DNA from: Hofstenia miamia
Lineage: Eukaryota > Xenacoelomorpha > Acoela > Hofsteniidae
NCBI GenBank assembly: GCA_900660155.1
Contig: CABFPE010000249.1
Location: 328,943 to 392,942, forward strand
DNA: 64,000 nucleotides
Direction: 5' to 3'
The notes below the pieces were generated by a model. That model was not told where the DNA came from and did not search any database. It saw only the letters and a program-made list of their open reading frames with translations. Made by a program: the position numbers and the translations under genes. This document shows, piece after piece, positions 1 to 11,219 of the stretch (its first letter is position 1; every line of letters begins with the position of its first letter).

Positions 1-443
1 CTGATGAACTGACCTGAGAGCGCTCAATGTGCGACTTTGTCGTCATATGTTAAAAACGATTGACTTTCGATCTCAGATCAGCTTTATCAACTTTAGCGCG
101 AGGCATCTTCCTTTAAACCAGTCCAACATTCTGAAAATACAAGTACTTCAGGGGTCACAGGTCGTCAATTTATGTTTACACGACGGATTAGTAACTTAAT
201 CGACCAGTAGCAGCCTGCCTGCTACAATATTTACTCGAGCATTTCTCAGACATACCATTATTGTATTATGGTGATTTCTTTGAAAATGGCAGTATGATAT
301 CAATTTTGGACAAATATGCATTCTTGCATATGTATGCATTTTTAGCTAAAAACTGCAAAATATGCAGTTATATGCATTTATATGCAGCTATGCATTAATA
401 CTAAGCCTTATGATAACTATAATATTTACAAAAAAATATCAAG

Positions 444-524
444 ACTACAAAATCTGTTCTGTTCAGGCTATGGAAATTAATTGCGCGTTAATTTCTATTG
501 CCTGAACAGAACAGATTCTGTAGT
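444..524. repeat. 81-base near-perfect palindrome (hairpin)
   Basis: Arms of about 37 bases (starting actacaaaatctgttctgtt) pair with the facing arm ending acagaacagattctgtagt around a ttgcgcg loop. It could be a tiny foldback MITE or a hairpin RNA source; no target duplication was seen. The preceding 310-400 is rich in tgcat/atgcat words. Confidence 0.6.
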
Positions 525-2208
525 TGCTGACAACTATTTAACTTAAGGGATCTACATTGCTGCATGTGTTACTTAGCATTTCTGCTTGGAACATCATGCA
601 TGTAATAATGTATAATGTACAATTTCTGAAAATCATTATTGAAGTTGAAATTAATTGAAGTAACAGTTTTTGAGAGTTATTAAAACACCTATTTTACAAT
701 GCATTGAATATTTTTAATTTATGGATTTGCTAATTTTTTCCGTGAATCAAAATTTTTGGATTTAAGCAAAATTATTTGAGGCAATTCATTGAGGAAAATA
801 GCTACATCTTATATGATTTGCTTGAACAACAGGAAATTCAAATAACTACCTAAATTTATATTTGTAGTAATATCTATAAATTTCCACATTTACACACTTA
901 GCACTTAGATTTTGAAATTAAACTCTAAAAAATCATTTATTGGCATTCTTAGTTAGATGTTGCATTGGTTTTCGAATGCACGTAAGCCTAATACTATATT
1001 GTATTAGACAAAAAAGTATTAATTGTACTCTTGAAAACTAATGTAGTTCAATATTATTAAGCCAACAATTAATTAATTGAACTGTAGCATTGCTAGATTA
1101 TAGATTAGATAAGATAAGATAACATGTTTTTTATGCAGTATTTACAGCATTGTTATGATTTGTATTCTAATCAGGTACTATATGATGAATAAATTTCTTA
1201 AATTCATTAGCTGCATAGCTATTTATGCTTAATTGATACTGTGGCACAATTCAGTCATATGATGTACATATATATAAATTGTTCAGTGGCTTCACTGCAA
1301 ATTTGGGGCCCGGTGCGAGATGACAATATGTAATGAATTATGAGCATTTAAAAGAAATATTATAGAAAGCATCCCAAATTACTAACTTGGGGCCCCAATT
1401 TATTTTTAAAATTGCTTATAATGAGCTTTAATTTTATTTTTGCAGAACAAAAAATATTGCCATTTGGGAGCACGTAAGAGCCGCCACTTGTGTGGTCTCA
1501 CATTAGGCAGTATTTTGAATGGGTAAATGTTGATAGTTGGTGTCATTTTACAACAATATATTATCGAAGAGATCAAAGTTTTCATCATACTGAACTTCCG
1601 GGGCATCTTGCATATGTTCCTATATTCTAACTGGGAGCAAAATGGTACATCGTAAAAAATCTGTCACACTCCCAGTTTGAAACTTCATCCTGATTTCACG
1701 GGAGTGTTCCAACAAGACTCTATGAAGAGGAAAACTTTAGAACTGAACCAAACATCGACTATAGGATTTCGTATTTTAGAATCATTGTTGTCCAGAATTT
1801 CTTCAAACAGCGCGGTTGGTGGGTTTTAAGCACGGCACAGCACTGATTTTCTAAAAAACTTTTTTGACACGACCCAATTTCATGTGCTCACTCTCCCAGT
1901 TCGTTACAATTTTTAACCTATCAGTCTAGGGCATTTCTTTATTAAATAAAATAATCTATCAATTATATTCTGTCGTATATACAACTAAGGAATATATATG
2001 AAAAACAATTTCCATGTTTTTCACATGAAATGAACTAATAATCAATTTTTTCATTGCTATGACCATCCCCTTAGATGAAACTAAATATTGATATGGGCTG
2101 AAGATCTTGGCTCAACCCACTCCAAATTCTGCACAGTATATTTAAATCATTGGTATTTCAACCTAATCTATGAAATGTTTAGGATCCTTGACAAAAGACT
2201 TCGCTATT
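525..2208. other. no gene recognised
   Basis: AT-rich sequence with only short chance-like ORFs. Two inverted ggggccc-containing words at about 1301 and 1392 resemble short terminal repeats of a decayed hAT-type element, but the evidence is too thin to call. Confidence 0.4.
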
Positions 2209-2332
2209 GTGTCGTTTTTAGGAGCTTAATTAACCTTATTAAGAACATGCAAATATATTTCGACTTACAAAGTCATCGTCAGTTTTACAAATTATTCCCT
2301 CTAAATTTACTAGATTTTACAATAATAATTAT
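2209..2332 (-). repeat. Penelope terminal direct repeat, copy 1
   Basis: About 124 bases beginning gtgtcgtttttaggagctta, nearly identical to 5191-5315, in the same orientation. Confidence 0.85.
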
Positions 2333-3812
2333 AATTTTTTAAATTTTAAAAAGTGGCAAGTTGAATTTATAAACATAGTCTTCTTTTGTGTTCAAAGTTG
2401 GTTGCAATGATTTTATAAAAATACTCTCAATAATTTTTAAATTACTTGATTTTGATGTCTGATGTAATATGTTTGTTTCAAAATTTAGTCCGCACTTAAT
2501 TAGATGATTAGATATTTTTGAACTGGTCTCATGTTCTTTAATTCTTCTTGATAGTTGCCTACTATAAAAACCAATTAATCTTCACCAGAGGTGCATATTA
2601 TTTGATAAATTATATTTGACTTATTGGTTTCTTCAGCTGTAGATTTTAATTGCAATTTCGTTCTTAGTTTATGATTGCTATATATAAATCTAACTTTGTC
2701 TTTAATTACTGATATTTTTCTGAGTTCTTTGATAATGTTTTCAGTGTACAGTCCTTTATATTCGATCTTAAAACAATGTTCATAATTAGTTTGATTGTTT
2801 TTTGATCTTTTGTTCTTAATTAAAATGTCTTCTAATGATTTCTTAATATGTCGATCTATGAAATTATTTGGATATTCATTTTTTTTAATTCAATCTTAAG
2901 TTTTCCTATTTTTTGGTTAATTATTGTGTATGTGCTGCAATTGTCAAATATTCGATGAATACATCCTTTAATTAATGCTATTTTGTAATTTAAAAGCGTA
3001 TTTGAGTTGTAGTTCAATAACAATCCTGTGTCTGTTGGTTTATAATAGATTCCAGTTTCAAATTTGTTATCTTTTCTAAATATTTGTGCATTCAAAAAAT
3101 GAAATTTGTTCTTAGTTTCCATCTCCTTTGTAAACTGAATATTCTTGTCAATTAAATTCAATTTTGTTAGTATGTTTTCTGATGATTCTTCATCTTTTAC
3201 TAATGCAAATATATCATCCATATAGCGTTGATAATAAATGAAGTGGATGTCTGCTGTTGTAAATTTGTTCTCAATTGTAGTTAAATATATATTTGCAAGA
3301 GTAGAACTTAACGGATTTCCCATGGCTAAACCAATTTTTTGACGATAAAATGTGTTATTAAATCCATTAAAGTATTCTTCGTTGCTAAAGTTAATGGTTC
3401 TTTTGTTGTGTTACACTCCAGAGAGTAAATTTTTGTGTTTTTATTCTTAAGTAGTTCAATTGCAGCATCAATTGATTTTTACAATGGTACATTTGTGTAT
3501 AGACTCTTAATATCATATGAAACCATATAAACTTTTGTGGTTTGTTTTATGATGTTATTAGCAAATTTTTTAGCATTGTTGTTGATATTTGCTTCAGGTA
3601 ATAAACTTAGCATTTTGTTGAGGGTATCAGATAATTTTTTGTTAATACTTCCACATGAGCTGGCAATCGGTCGCAATGGACATTCCGGCTTGTGAATTTC
3701 TGCTAAGCCATATAATTTTGAAGCATAAACGCCTAATGATTTTGTATTCTCATAAAATGTTTCAGATATCTTTTTTTCATTCTTCATTTTCAGTAATTCT
3801 GCATTAAATCTA

Positions 3813-4378
3813 CCGGGTGCCCATTTAAAAACGGTACTTTTTTGCCAGACAGATTTTGCAGCGACAGCATTTGAATCAGCATACTTATAGAGATGAGATG
3901 TGTCCCGCCATGTTTTCTGATATTGAGGCAGTAATGAATTGACAGGAATGGATGTGGCAGCACGACGGTGCCAACGCACACACCGCCAAGGACACTGTTG
4001 CATTGTTGCAGCCGAACACAACAGACTTCATTGAACCTCATCAATGGCCAGCAAAAAGCCCGATCTGAATGTGTTAGATTATTGTGTGTGGAGCTTACTT
4101 CTCGCTGAATTGCAGTCCAAACGTAGCAGTATCAATCTGTTAAATGAACTTAAAGAGTGTCTGAAGCATGGAATTCTATCCCCATGGATATCATCCGCAC
4201 AGCTGTGGAAGGTTGGATACCACGTCGTAGAGGCGTAGAGGCCAATGGAGGCCACTTCAAATATTTTTAATGACTTTACATGTGCTAATAAATGTGTTCA
4301 TTAATGTTTTGATAAATATTAATATGGTTCTTACAGTTTTTTCTTCCCAAAATGTACCGCTTTTAAGTGGGCACCCTG
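3813..4378 (+). mobile_element. deleted mariner-like DNA transposon inserted in the Penelope RT
   Basis: Inverted ends CCGGGTGCCCATTTAAAAAC and (reverse complement) CAGGGTGCCCACTTAAAAGC, flanked by TA at 3811-3812 and 4379-4380, bound 566 bases. The plus strand holds the transposase C-terminus: WQHDGANAHTA, then PAKSPDLNVLDYCVWSLL, matching mariner QQDGAPAHT...SPDLNPLDYxVW. A frameshift lies at the run of A in ccagcaaaaagcc. The N-terminal two-thirds of the transposase is missing. Penelope coding resumes on both sides, so the mariner is the younger insertion. Confidence 0.85.
3950..4238 (+). pseudogene. mariner transposase C-terminal fragment
   Basis: Catalytic-domain end of a mariner transposase: the second Asp (HDGANAHTA) and the PDLNVLDY block with the third acidic residue. 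The reading frame shifts once between HQWPA and SPDLN, and the fragment ends at a stop after KVGYHVVEA. No longer functional. Confidence 0.8.
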
Positions 4379-5190
4379 TATTTTCAAAGCAAATTGCAGA
4401 CGAATTCTTTGCATTTGAATTCTTTCAAATTCATTACCTTTTAAAATGTTCATCATTTTTTTCTCATAGTCATCTCTTTTCATTATTGCGATTCCAATAC
4501 CTTTATCATATGGGACAGCTTTTAAGTCATTTTTTCATAAAAACTCTTGTAATTTTTTAAATTGTTTATCATATTTTATATTCGGTGGATTGTTTACATG
4601 TTTATGCATTATTCCTGTAAGAATTGAATGAATGTTATTGGCAAATTGATCTTTTTTATCAAATAACTTACTATATCTTCAAATTCAGTATAAACACCAA
4701 TTTTTTTTGAATTTGGACATGATGATTTGCTTTTGACCTTTTTCCAATACTTTCAAATTGTAATCAGGTATTACAACTTGTGTAAAATGCTTAACGGTCT
4801 TTGTTACGTTAAAAACATTAATACGTTGTTTATAACAAACCCGCTTTATTTTCTTTGTGATATTTTTCTTTCTTTATAATTCGAATACAGTTAAATATAA
4901 AAGCAATGATATCTTGATGCAGACCTCTTGATTTTAATTTTTCACGTTTTGTTGTTAATTCTATAGTTTTTTTTAATACTTTTTTTCTTTGTTGTTTCTA
5001 TTAATGATCGTATAATAGATTTTTCAAATTTTCTTGTCATCTTTATGAAAGCATCCGTTAGATGGAATTGAAAATTGAGATAAGTTTGGATAGATCTTTA
5101 GTTCCTTGCAAGATATAATAAAATCGAAGTCACAATATATTTTCTTCAGAGATATAACTTTTGAGATATTCCTTTATGCATTTGAATAAT

Positions 5191-5315
5191 GTGTCGTTTT
5201 TAAGGAGCTTAATTAACCTTAATAAGAACATGCAAATATATTTCGACTTAGAAAGTCATCGTCAGTTTTACAAATTATTCCCTCTAAATTTACTAGATTT
5301 TACAATAATAATTAT
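5191..5315 (-). repeat. Penelope terminal direct repeat, copy 2
   Basis: Matches 2209-2332 with only a handful of differences over 125 bases, in direct orientation, marking the upstream edge of the Penelope element. Confidence 0.85.
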
Positions 5316-5423
5316 TGCTAATCCAAATTAGGGGAATTTATGACCTTATTTTTCTCCAAAATAGCTAATGCACCTATGAAAGAGCTTTTTTTATTCTGTG
5401 CCAACTTGGGATTTATTATTTCT

Positions 5424-5965
5424 GCTGACATGAANGCAAAACAGCTATTTTTACTGCGACGGATGAGCTACTATGTGTCTGATAGAAATATCCTGCGGTT
5501 ACTTTACATTAAATTTGTAAGACCTTATTTTGAATACGCTAGTCCAGTCTGGACTGCTCTGCCAAAAAGTCTAGAAGAAAAACGAAAAACTTCAACGACG
5601 TGCAATCAGGATTATATTGGGTCTTATTATTGCCATCCAGTCTCACCCGCTGAATATGCAGATTTGGATCTAGTACTGCTACGAACTAAGCGCAACTTTG
5701 ATTTGGCCTGCATCGGATATAAACTTTGGAATTATCTGGCTTCATACTCATTACATCCATTTAGACCCGAGGTTAGGTCTACCAGACAAACGCGTTATCC
5801 AACTTTGTCACTCCCAGTTGTCCTGCACCCAACATCGCGCTTTNCTTTATGGATAAATCCCTATTTATGGCTGCTGTCAAACTTCTCAATTTTTTAAAAA
5901 TTCCGCTACATGTATGCAATACCTTGGAACAATTTAAAGCCGCTCTGTGGTTACTGTGTCTTCAA
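5424..5965 (+). pseudogene. 5'-truncated LINE (CR1/jockey-type) reverse transcriptase tail
   Basis: Reads LLRRMSYYVSDRNILRLLYI, KFVRPYFEYASPVWTALPKS, then NFDLACIGYKLWNYLA and RSTRQTRYPTLSLP. This is the thumb and C-terminal region after the RT palm of CR1/jockey-group LINEs (RPxLEYASPVW signature). Two single n positions (5434, 5844) and at least one frameshift near 5580 interrupt it. No endonuclease, no palm motifs and no 3' tail are visible. Confidence 0.75.
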
Positions 5966-8741
5966 AAATTGCAGAATTGTATGTACTAAATAAATTGAAT
6001 ATGTGTAGATGTCTGTTATTATTTATATCAATGTCCTATGGGCGCGATATTATGTCAATTGTGAAATATTAAAAAAAAATTTAAAAAAATTTTGCAGTAA
6101 AATCGATTTTCAAAAGATAGCTTCTAGAGAAATTCGATTTTGTTGCACATTTTGTGTATCTTAGTAAGAAATTTGGTAGTCTGCCGCAGGCCATTGTCGA
6201 TTTTGAAAGCCAATTAAACTAATATATCTACATCCTGTAAAACGACTTTTTTCAAATCCTGAAATCAAGTTCAACAATGATTGCATCGTTTCACACTATG
6301 AAATGTCTTTGCTCTTTTAATGTAATTCAACTACCTATGCGCACTGACAGCTATTTTTTAAAATAGTTCATTTGAAGCCCAAAATAAATGCTAAACTATA
6401 CAACTATACAAAAGAAAAAGGTATTCTTCAGTTCATAGTTAGGAAATTGGGGGCAAATCTGTCACAGCTTGATCAGAACCCATTTCTAAATGCATTCAAA
6501 TTTCATATTATCTCTACCTACTTCATTGTTTATTAACTAATGCTTTTGCTCTGGGAGATAATTATTTTTCCCCGGGAGAGCAGTACCCCTGTAGATTCTT
6601 TCCAATCTTCAAATGAAGCCAATGCGTTTGTTCTGAAATAATACTTATTTTTTCTGAGTTTTTCCCTGAAATTGTGCATTTTTTCTGGTTTTACTAGGGA
6701 AATCCAGGCCTTAATTATGAGATGCTTAGAAAATCTGTGTATTATACTTAAGTAAATGTTATGCATATTGCATAGAAAAGTTTGAATCAAACTTAGATTG
6801 GAATTCAATTGGAAAATTGTAGAATTTTTATATTGGATTCGATTGGACAGAAAAATCTGTCCAATAGACAAGCCTGGCAATAGAGCTATATTAAATGGAT
6901 CTGGATTCAGAAAAATTCGAATACCGCAGAATTCTTTGCTGTACATAAACTGCATATTTGTAAAAATTACTACAAAATTATTTGTATCTCACTTTGTTGC
7001 ACTAAATATTTCATTTGGAGTTTTCTACTACTTTTTTATATAGAAGAGCATTTGTGAGAACAGTATTTGTTGCGACACATGATTAAATGTGTTTGCTTAT
7101 AATTTCAACTAAAGGAAAAATTAACTTTGTATATTATGTATAATATACTTTGTATTTCTTAATATGAAATAAAAAATTTCATTGGATACATGGCGATACA
7201 TGCTCCTACTAATCAATAATCATATCAAATTTGCCTAGGACAAAGTAATTTTTGCATTTTAAATGAAAAATGCAGCCAATTCTAATATATTTAGACTCAT
7301 TGACCAAAACTTTAGAAATTAACGTCAATAACTATAATTTTTATTGAAATATACAAAACTTGACTTTGTTGATTTTGACTTACCCTAGTCATAAGTGTGG
7401 CATAACAAGATAAAATGTGGTTCATCGCGGTGAGTTTTTTACAAAATCTGTACCGCACTCATCTCTAACCAAAAATAAAACGTAAGGGAAAGGACCTAAA
7501 ACGTGTTGTCCCGTAGGGCTCTAACAAGTCATCTGCATTAATGATAAAAAGCGTAACTGTGACAAATCCGAACATGATTTTAATCGATATCTAGACACAT
7601 CACCCAATGAAATGATCTTTATGTTTAATTAAATATTAATGTAAATATACAGAAATGCAAGCAGTGAAATATATTGAAAATCGAACAAAATTGAAGAGAA
7701 TAATTTTACTGCATTTTGTACAAGGAAACGTACTACACTGAAAAATTCTAAAAAATCAATTAGCAACATTCTCGTTAAATAAATTAACAAATTACATGTA
7801 ATCCTTTAATGCAATAGATCTATACAAAAATGAACAAGCAAACTTCACACGATCATCGCTATTCTTTAAAAACAGAGTTCAAATATAAGATGGATTGATA
7901 TCTCGCATTTCATACTAAACGATAGATATTAAGAAAATAATGGTAATTACGTACAAACGAATGCAATCGGGCATTAACCATGCAAAATACATGCACAAGC
8001 AAATAGTTTTGTACATGATTGACAAATGTCTTCAACCAAATAATACTAGGTTCGAAATGAACTGGTCTTTCAAAACTTTGAATTCATTTTTACTTTACAA
8101 ACCCAAAAGGCCTGCAATATTTTTCCAATCAAATCGAAAAAAATTAGTTTCAAAGTGAAGCAACCAAAATCACAACAAGGATAAAAATCCAACCGCATTA
8201 AGAGTTAAACACAAATTATGTTTGGAAATGGAAACACATCTGCATAAATTCATGTTCATTCACAGCATTCAATGTCTCTGCATGAATTTTTTGATACTTT
8301 GATTAAAATAAAAGTGAATGTATTATATAATAATTTTACTCAAATCAAAAATAAAAAGTGACATAATCCAGTGTTGATATACTAGTGTCTAGGTTGGAAT
8401 ACAATATTAACACGAACGATTCCTGTTCGCATGACAATATAATCAAATCAGCGAAAAACTTCAAATATATGCGTTGTTGCAGAATATCTAAATGTTATTT
8501 CCCTATATTTTTACTTAATATTGACATTTTAATCCTCAGATTTAACATTTCATAGTTAACATTTAAAGAGTAAAAGGATGGCAATATTAAAAAATACTTT
8601 AAAAAGCACTGATACGATTTCGGTTAGAAATCGAGAGCAACAAATATTTTCGGAACCCATAATCATATTCATCGAAACCAGTGGCAATTAAAATAAAATA
8701 TTAAATGTAATATTTCCTCTAAATTTATAAACAATTTTATC
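5966..8741. other. no gene recognised
   Basis: AT-rich, low-information sequence. ORFs at 6533-6955, 6798-7043 and 7940-8158 have no recognisable motif and biased composition (I, N, K, F), so I treat them as chance. Confidence 0.5.
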
Positions 8742-8904
8742 TACAGTACTGTTCCAATTAATTGACATAAGCGTCAAATTCCTATGATTGTAACAGCTGT
8801 ACACACTCTTTGTCTTCAAACACCATTTTTTGGGGTTCGATCATTATCAAAACAAATAGCATTCACTGAATATTTTTATTTTTGATGATTAACGCTCCTA
8901 AGCC

Positions 8905-9171
8905 ATGTATGTGTATTTCAGTGGAATGAAAAAAAATCAGTGTAAGACCAAGCATGCGAGTATCGTAGCACTGCATTTACATACACAGAGGCCACAAAGG
9001 GAGATCTCGAAAGATCTTCTAGTGCCTCAGAAGACAATCTTTGAGATTATAAAGCTTTACAAAGAGACGGGATCAAAAGTCGCTCAAAGAGAGATTTGTG
9101 GAAGAGCTGTTCAACCGCGAGGGGGGGAGGCGCACGAATTGTGCATGCAACCAAAAAGAAACCAATATTAA
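8905..9171 (+). pseudogene. Tc1 transposase N-terminal (HTH) fragment
   Basis: An 88-codon open stretch with the paired-like helix-turn-helix of Tc1 transposases: KTKHASIVALHLHTQRPQRE then ISKDLLVPQKTIFEIIKLYK and a GRA-x-QPRGG AT-hook-like linker. Cut off by frame loss. Confidence 0.75.
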
Positions 9172-9753
9172 CTGCCATCAACATAAAAAAAGAAGGACAT
9201 CTCGATTTGTCTCATCGAACAGTGTAAAGAAGATTGCGAGAATGAGGACACGGACGAAAGGTTAAAAGGTTCGAATGCACAAAGAAGTACCGGAGTTGGA
9301 CGAAAGATGCCTGGAGAAAAGTAAGCAGCACTCCCAATCATGGATAATTACGATTATATTATGAGTTAGCGATTTTATCAAATCCAAATTAGTTGCTAAT
9401 GTGCCTTGCAGTATTGACACATGCAGTATTCGATGTTGAATGAACCATCGAAGATGGTGCTGCTGTTCCTTTAATAAGTTGTATTCTTTTTAGGTTATCT
9501 TCTGCGAGTCAACGTTTGTAGTTAAAGAGTCGAATCGGGGTGGATAGATTTCCATGAAGTCATGAAGCATCCCTCGAAGGCAATGATTTGGGGATGCATG
9601 AGCAGTAGCGGCATCGGACACATCCATGTCTTCGACGGAAAGATGAATTCTGAATAACAAGAAAACATTCTTCGAAATCGAATGATCACTCAGGCAATGG
9701 AATGGTTTTCAAACATGAAGACTTTTACGTTTCAACACGATTTGGCAGCGTAA

Positions 9754-10047
9754 ATGAAAAAAATCTTGCACGACAATCGAGTCCAAACATTGGACTGGCC
9801 CGGCAATTCGCTGGACATCAATCCGATTGAATCGCTTTGGGTGATTTTGAAGAGGCGTCTCGGCATCAAGAACATTACCAACATGCAAGCTCTAATAAAT
9901 TCCTTTTGCTCACGAAATATAGAGGCTCGCAAAGAGATTGAACAGACATGCCAACCATTCATGGAATACCAGCGCATGTTGAACTTCTGCACCAAGCCAG
10001 AGGTGCACATACAAAATACTGATGACTTACTGTCTTTTTTAAAATAA
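9754..10047 (+). pseudogene. Tc1 transposase C-terminal fragment
   Basis: A 97-codon open stretch beginning KKILHDNRVQTLDWPGNSLD and containing NPIESLWVILKRRLG, the Tc1 motif with the last catalytic acidic residue (E of NPIE), then a tail FMEYQRMLNFCTKPEVHIQ. Separated in frame from the N-terminal part. Confidence 0.8.
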
Positions 10048-10201
10048 AAGCTATTCAAAAATTCTTTAACTGCTTTCTACAATTTTTTATGATAAATATG
10101 GTTGAATAACTATCGATATTAAATATGGGATATAGAAGCTAAAAATGTAACCAAAAAATTCAAATTCTCAGCTTGAGTCAAATTATATGAACAGCACTGT
10201 A

Positions 10202-11065
10202 AAGGTGATATAGTTTGAGAGGCTTTGCTAAATTGTTGTTGATTAACACGCTTTCCATTTGGACTTAAGTGTTAGAGAGGTCTAGGGGCCGGATCAAATC
10301 GCAAGGGATAAAGACATGAAATATCTGACTACAAGTCTCTCGAAGGAACACAATACACAGCAAGGAGAAAGATTATTTAAAATTAAACAGAATAAAAAAT
10401 TTAATACTTGAAAATGACAAATCAAGCAGACGTGTTAGAAAATCAAAAGATGAAAAGCATGCATTGAGCGGTTAGTAAATTTTTAGAAACACTCATGCTG
10501 ATACATACCAAAATTAAATTTGATACTAAACAATGGAAAAACTCATTAAGTTTTCTGTCTACTTAAAATCATAAGTAGTCCACATAAATTTTTTTATCTT
10601 CAATTTTAACAAATGAGTGATAGAAATTGTATTGAAGGATACTAAATCCAACATAATACTAAATTGTATAAAATTATAGAATTTTTTAATTTTGCAAAAA
10701 AATTGGACACAAAGTTCCAATGCATTCAGAGAGTACACTTTAGGCATGGATATAGACAAAGTAAAACAAAAATTTAGGACTGAAAAATATTTAAAAATGT
10801 AGACATTTGTTATACAGCATGCCACCTTAAGTGTTCATTTTTGTTAGCTGTAGTTAAAAACAGTTAGAAGCAAATGCTTAAAACTATACCTTAGCAATTC
10901 AATTATTATTGGAGAACATTTTACAATGTTATATTGCCAGCTAAGTTTAGTAATAAATTAACTTTTCAATGAATAAAATCAAAATACATATAATTATTAG
11001 ACTTTTAAAGCCAAATACCATTCACGATTACAATCCAGCTTGTCCATTAATAGATGATTTGTACC
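10202..11065. other. 3' flank of the tweety gene, no feature seen
   Basis: AT-rich spacer between the Tc1 copy and the tweety 3' end; a minus ORF at 10559-10825 shows no motif. Confidence 0.4.
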
Positions 11066-11071
11066 TTTATT
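11066..11071 (-). promoter_or_regulatory. candidate polyadenylation signal AATAAA of the tweety gene
   Basis: AATAAA on the minus strand about 120 bases after the predicted stop. In DNA this AT-rich such hexamers occur by chance, so support is positional only. Confidence 0.4.
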
Positions 11072-11192
11072 ACATACATTTAAAGAGTAAAATTTCATTG
11101 AAATAAAATTTGATACTACATACTTCGTGGGAGATAAAAAAGCACGAATGAATTTGAAAATAATTTTGTTGAAAATATGACAATACCTGTGG

Positions 11193-11219
11193 TTAAGCAT
11201 CGGAAACTGGATTTGCGTA
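11193..11219 (-). CDS. tweety exon 13 (terminal exon completing the PY motif)
   Basis: After a long T-rich tract and attattttag, the bases encode YANPVSDA and stop TAA. Splicing puts Tyr directly after PPPS, giving PPPSY, the NEDD4-type PY motif present in vertebrate TTYH2/TTYH3 tails. Reading on without splicing would give 11 other residues and lose the motif. Confidence 0.65.
   Translation of the reverse strand, partial: YANPVSDA

Larger units (their letters stand above)
2209..5315 (-). mobile_element. Penelope-like retroelement (RT plus GIY-YIG), old and broken, with terminal direct repeats
   Basis: Minus-strand RT pieces read KLYGLAEIHKP, LRPIASSCGSINKKLS, VSYDIKSLYTNVPL (3479-3812), then GNPLSSTLANIYL and YYQRYMDDIFAL (2856-3323), the Penelope order including the catalytic DD. 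Further downstream (about 2450-2640) remains of a GIY-YIG nuclease (SNIIYQIICTSGED; RRIKEHETSSKISNHLIK) place it among endonuclease-bearing Penelope elements. Directly repeated ends (2209-2332, 5191-5315) are typical of the family's pseudo-LTR arrangement. Coding capacity is clearly lost through many breaks. A mariner copy sits inside the RT region. Confidence 0.85.
8744..10199 (+). mobile_element. Tc1-like DNA transposon, decayed
   Basis: Ends CAGTACTGTTCCAATTAATT and (reverse complement) CAGTGCTGTTCATATAATTT, flanked by TA (8742-8743, 10200-10201), delimit 1456 bases, close to a full Tc1 length. The plus strand carries an N-terminal HTH (QREISKDLLVPQKTIFEIIK, YKETGSKV) and a C-terminal DDE end (VQTLDWPGNSLDINPIESLW, ILKRRLGIKNITN). 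The middle is scrambled, and about 9330-9490 does not read as transposase, suggesting an insertion. Inactive. Confidence 0.85.

Noticed and set aside
6533-7043. Overlapping plus and minus ORFs of 81-140 codons
   Set aside because: Biased AT-driven composition, no motifs, and mutual overlap suggest chance.
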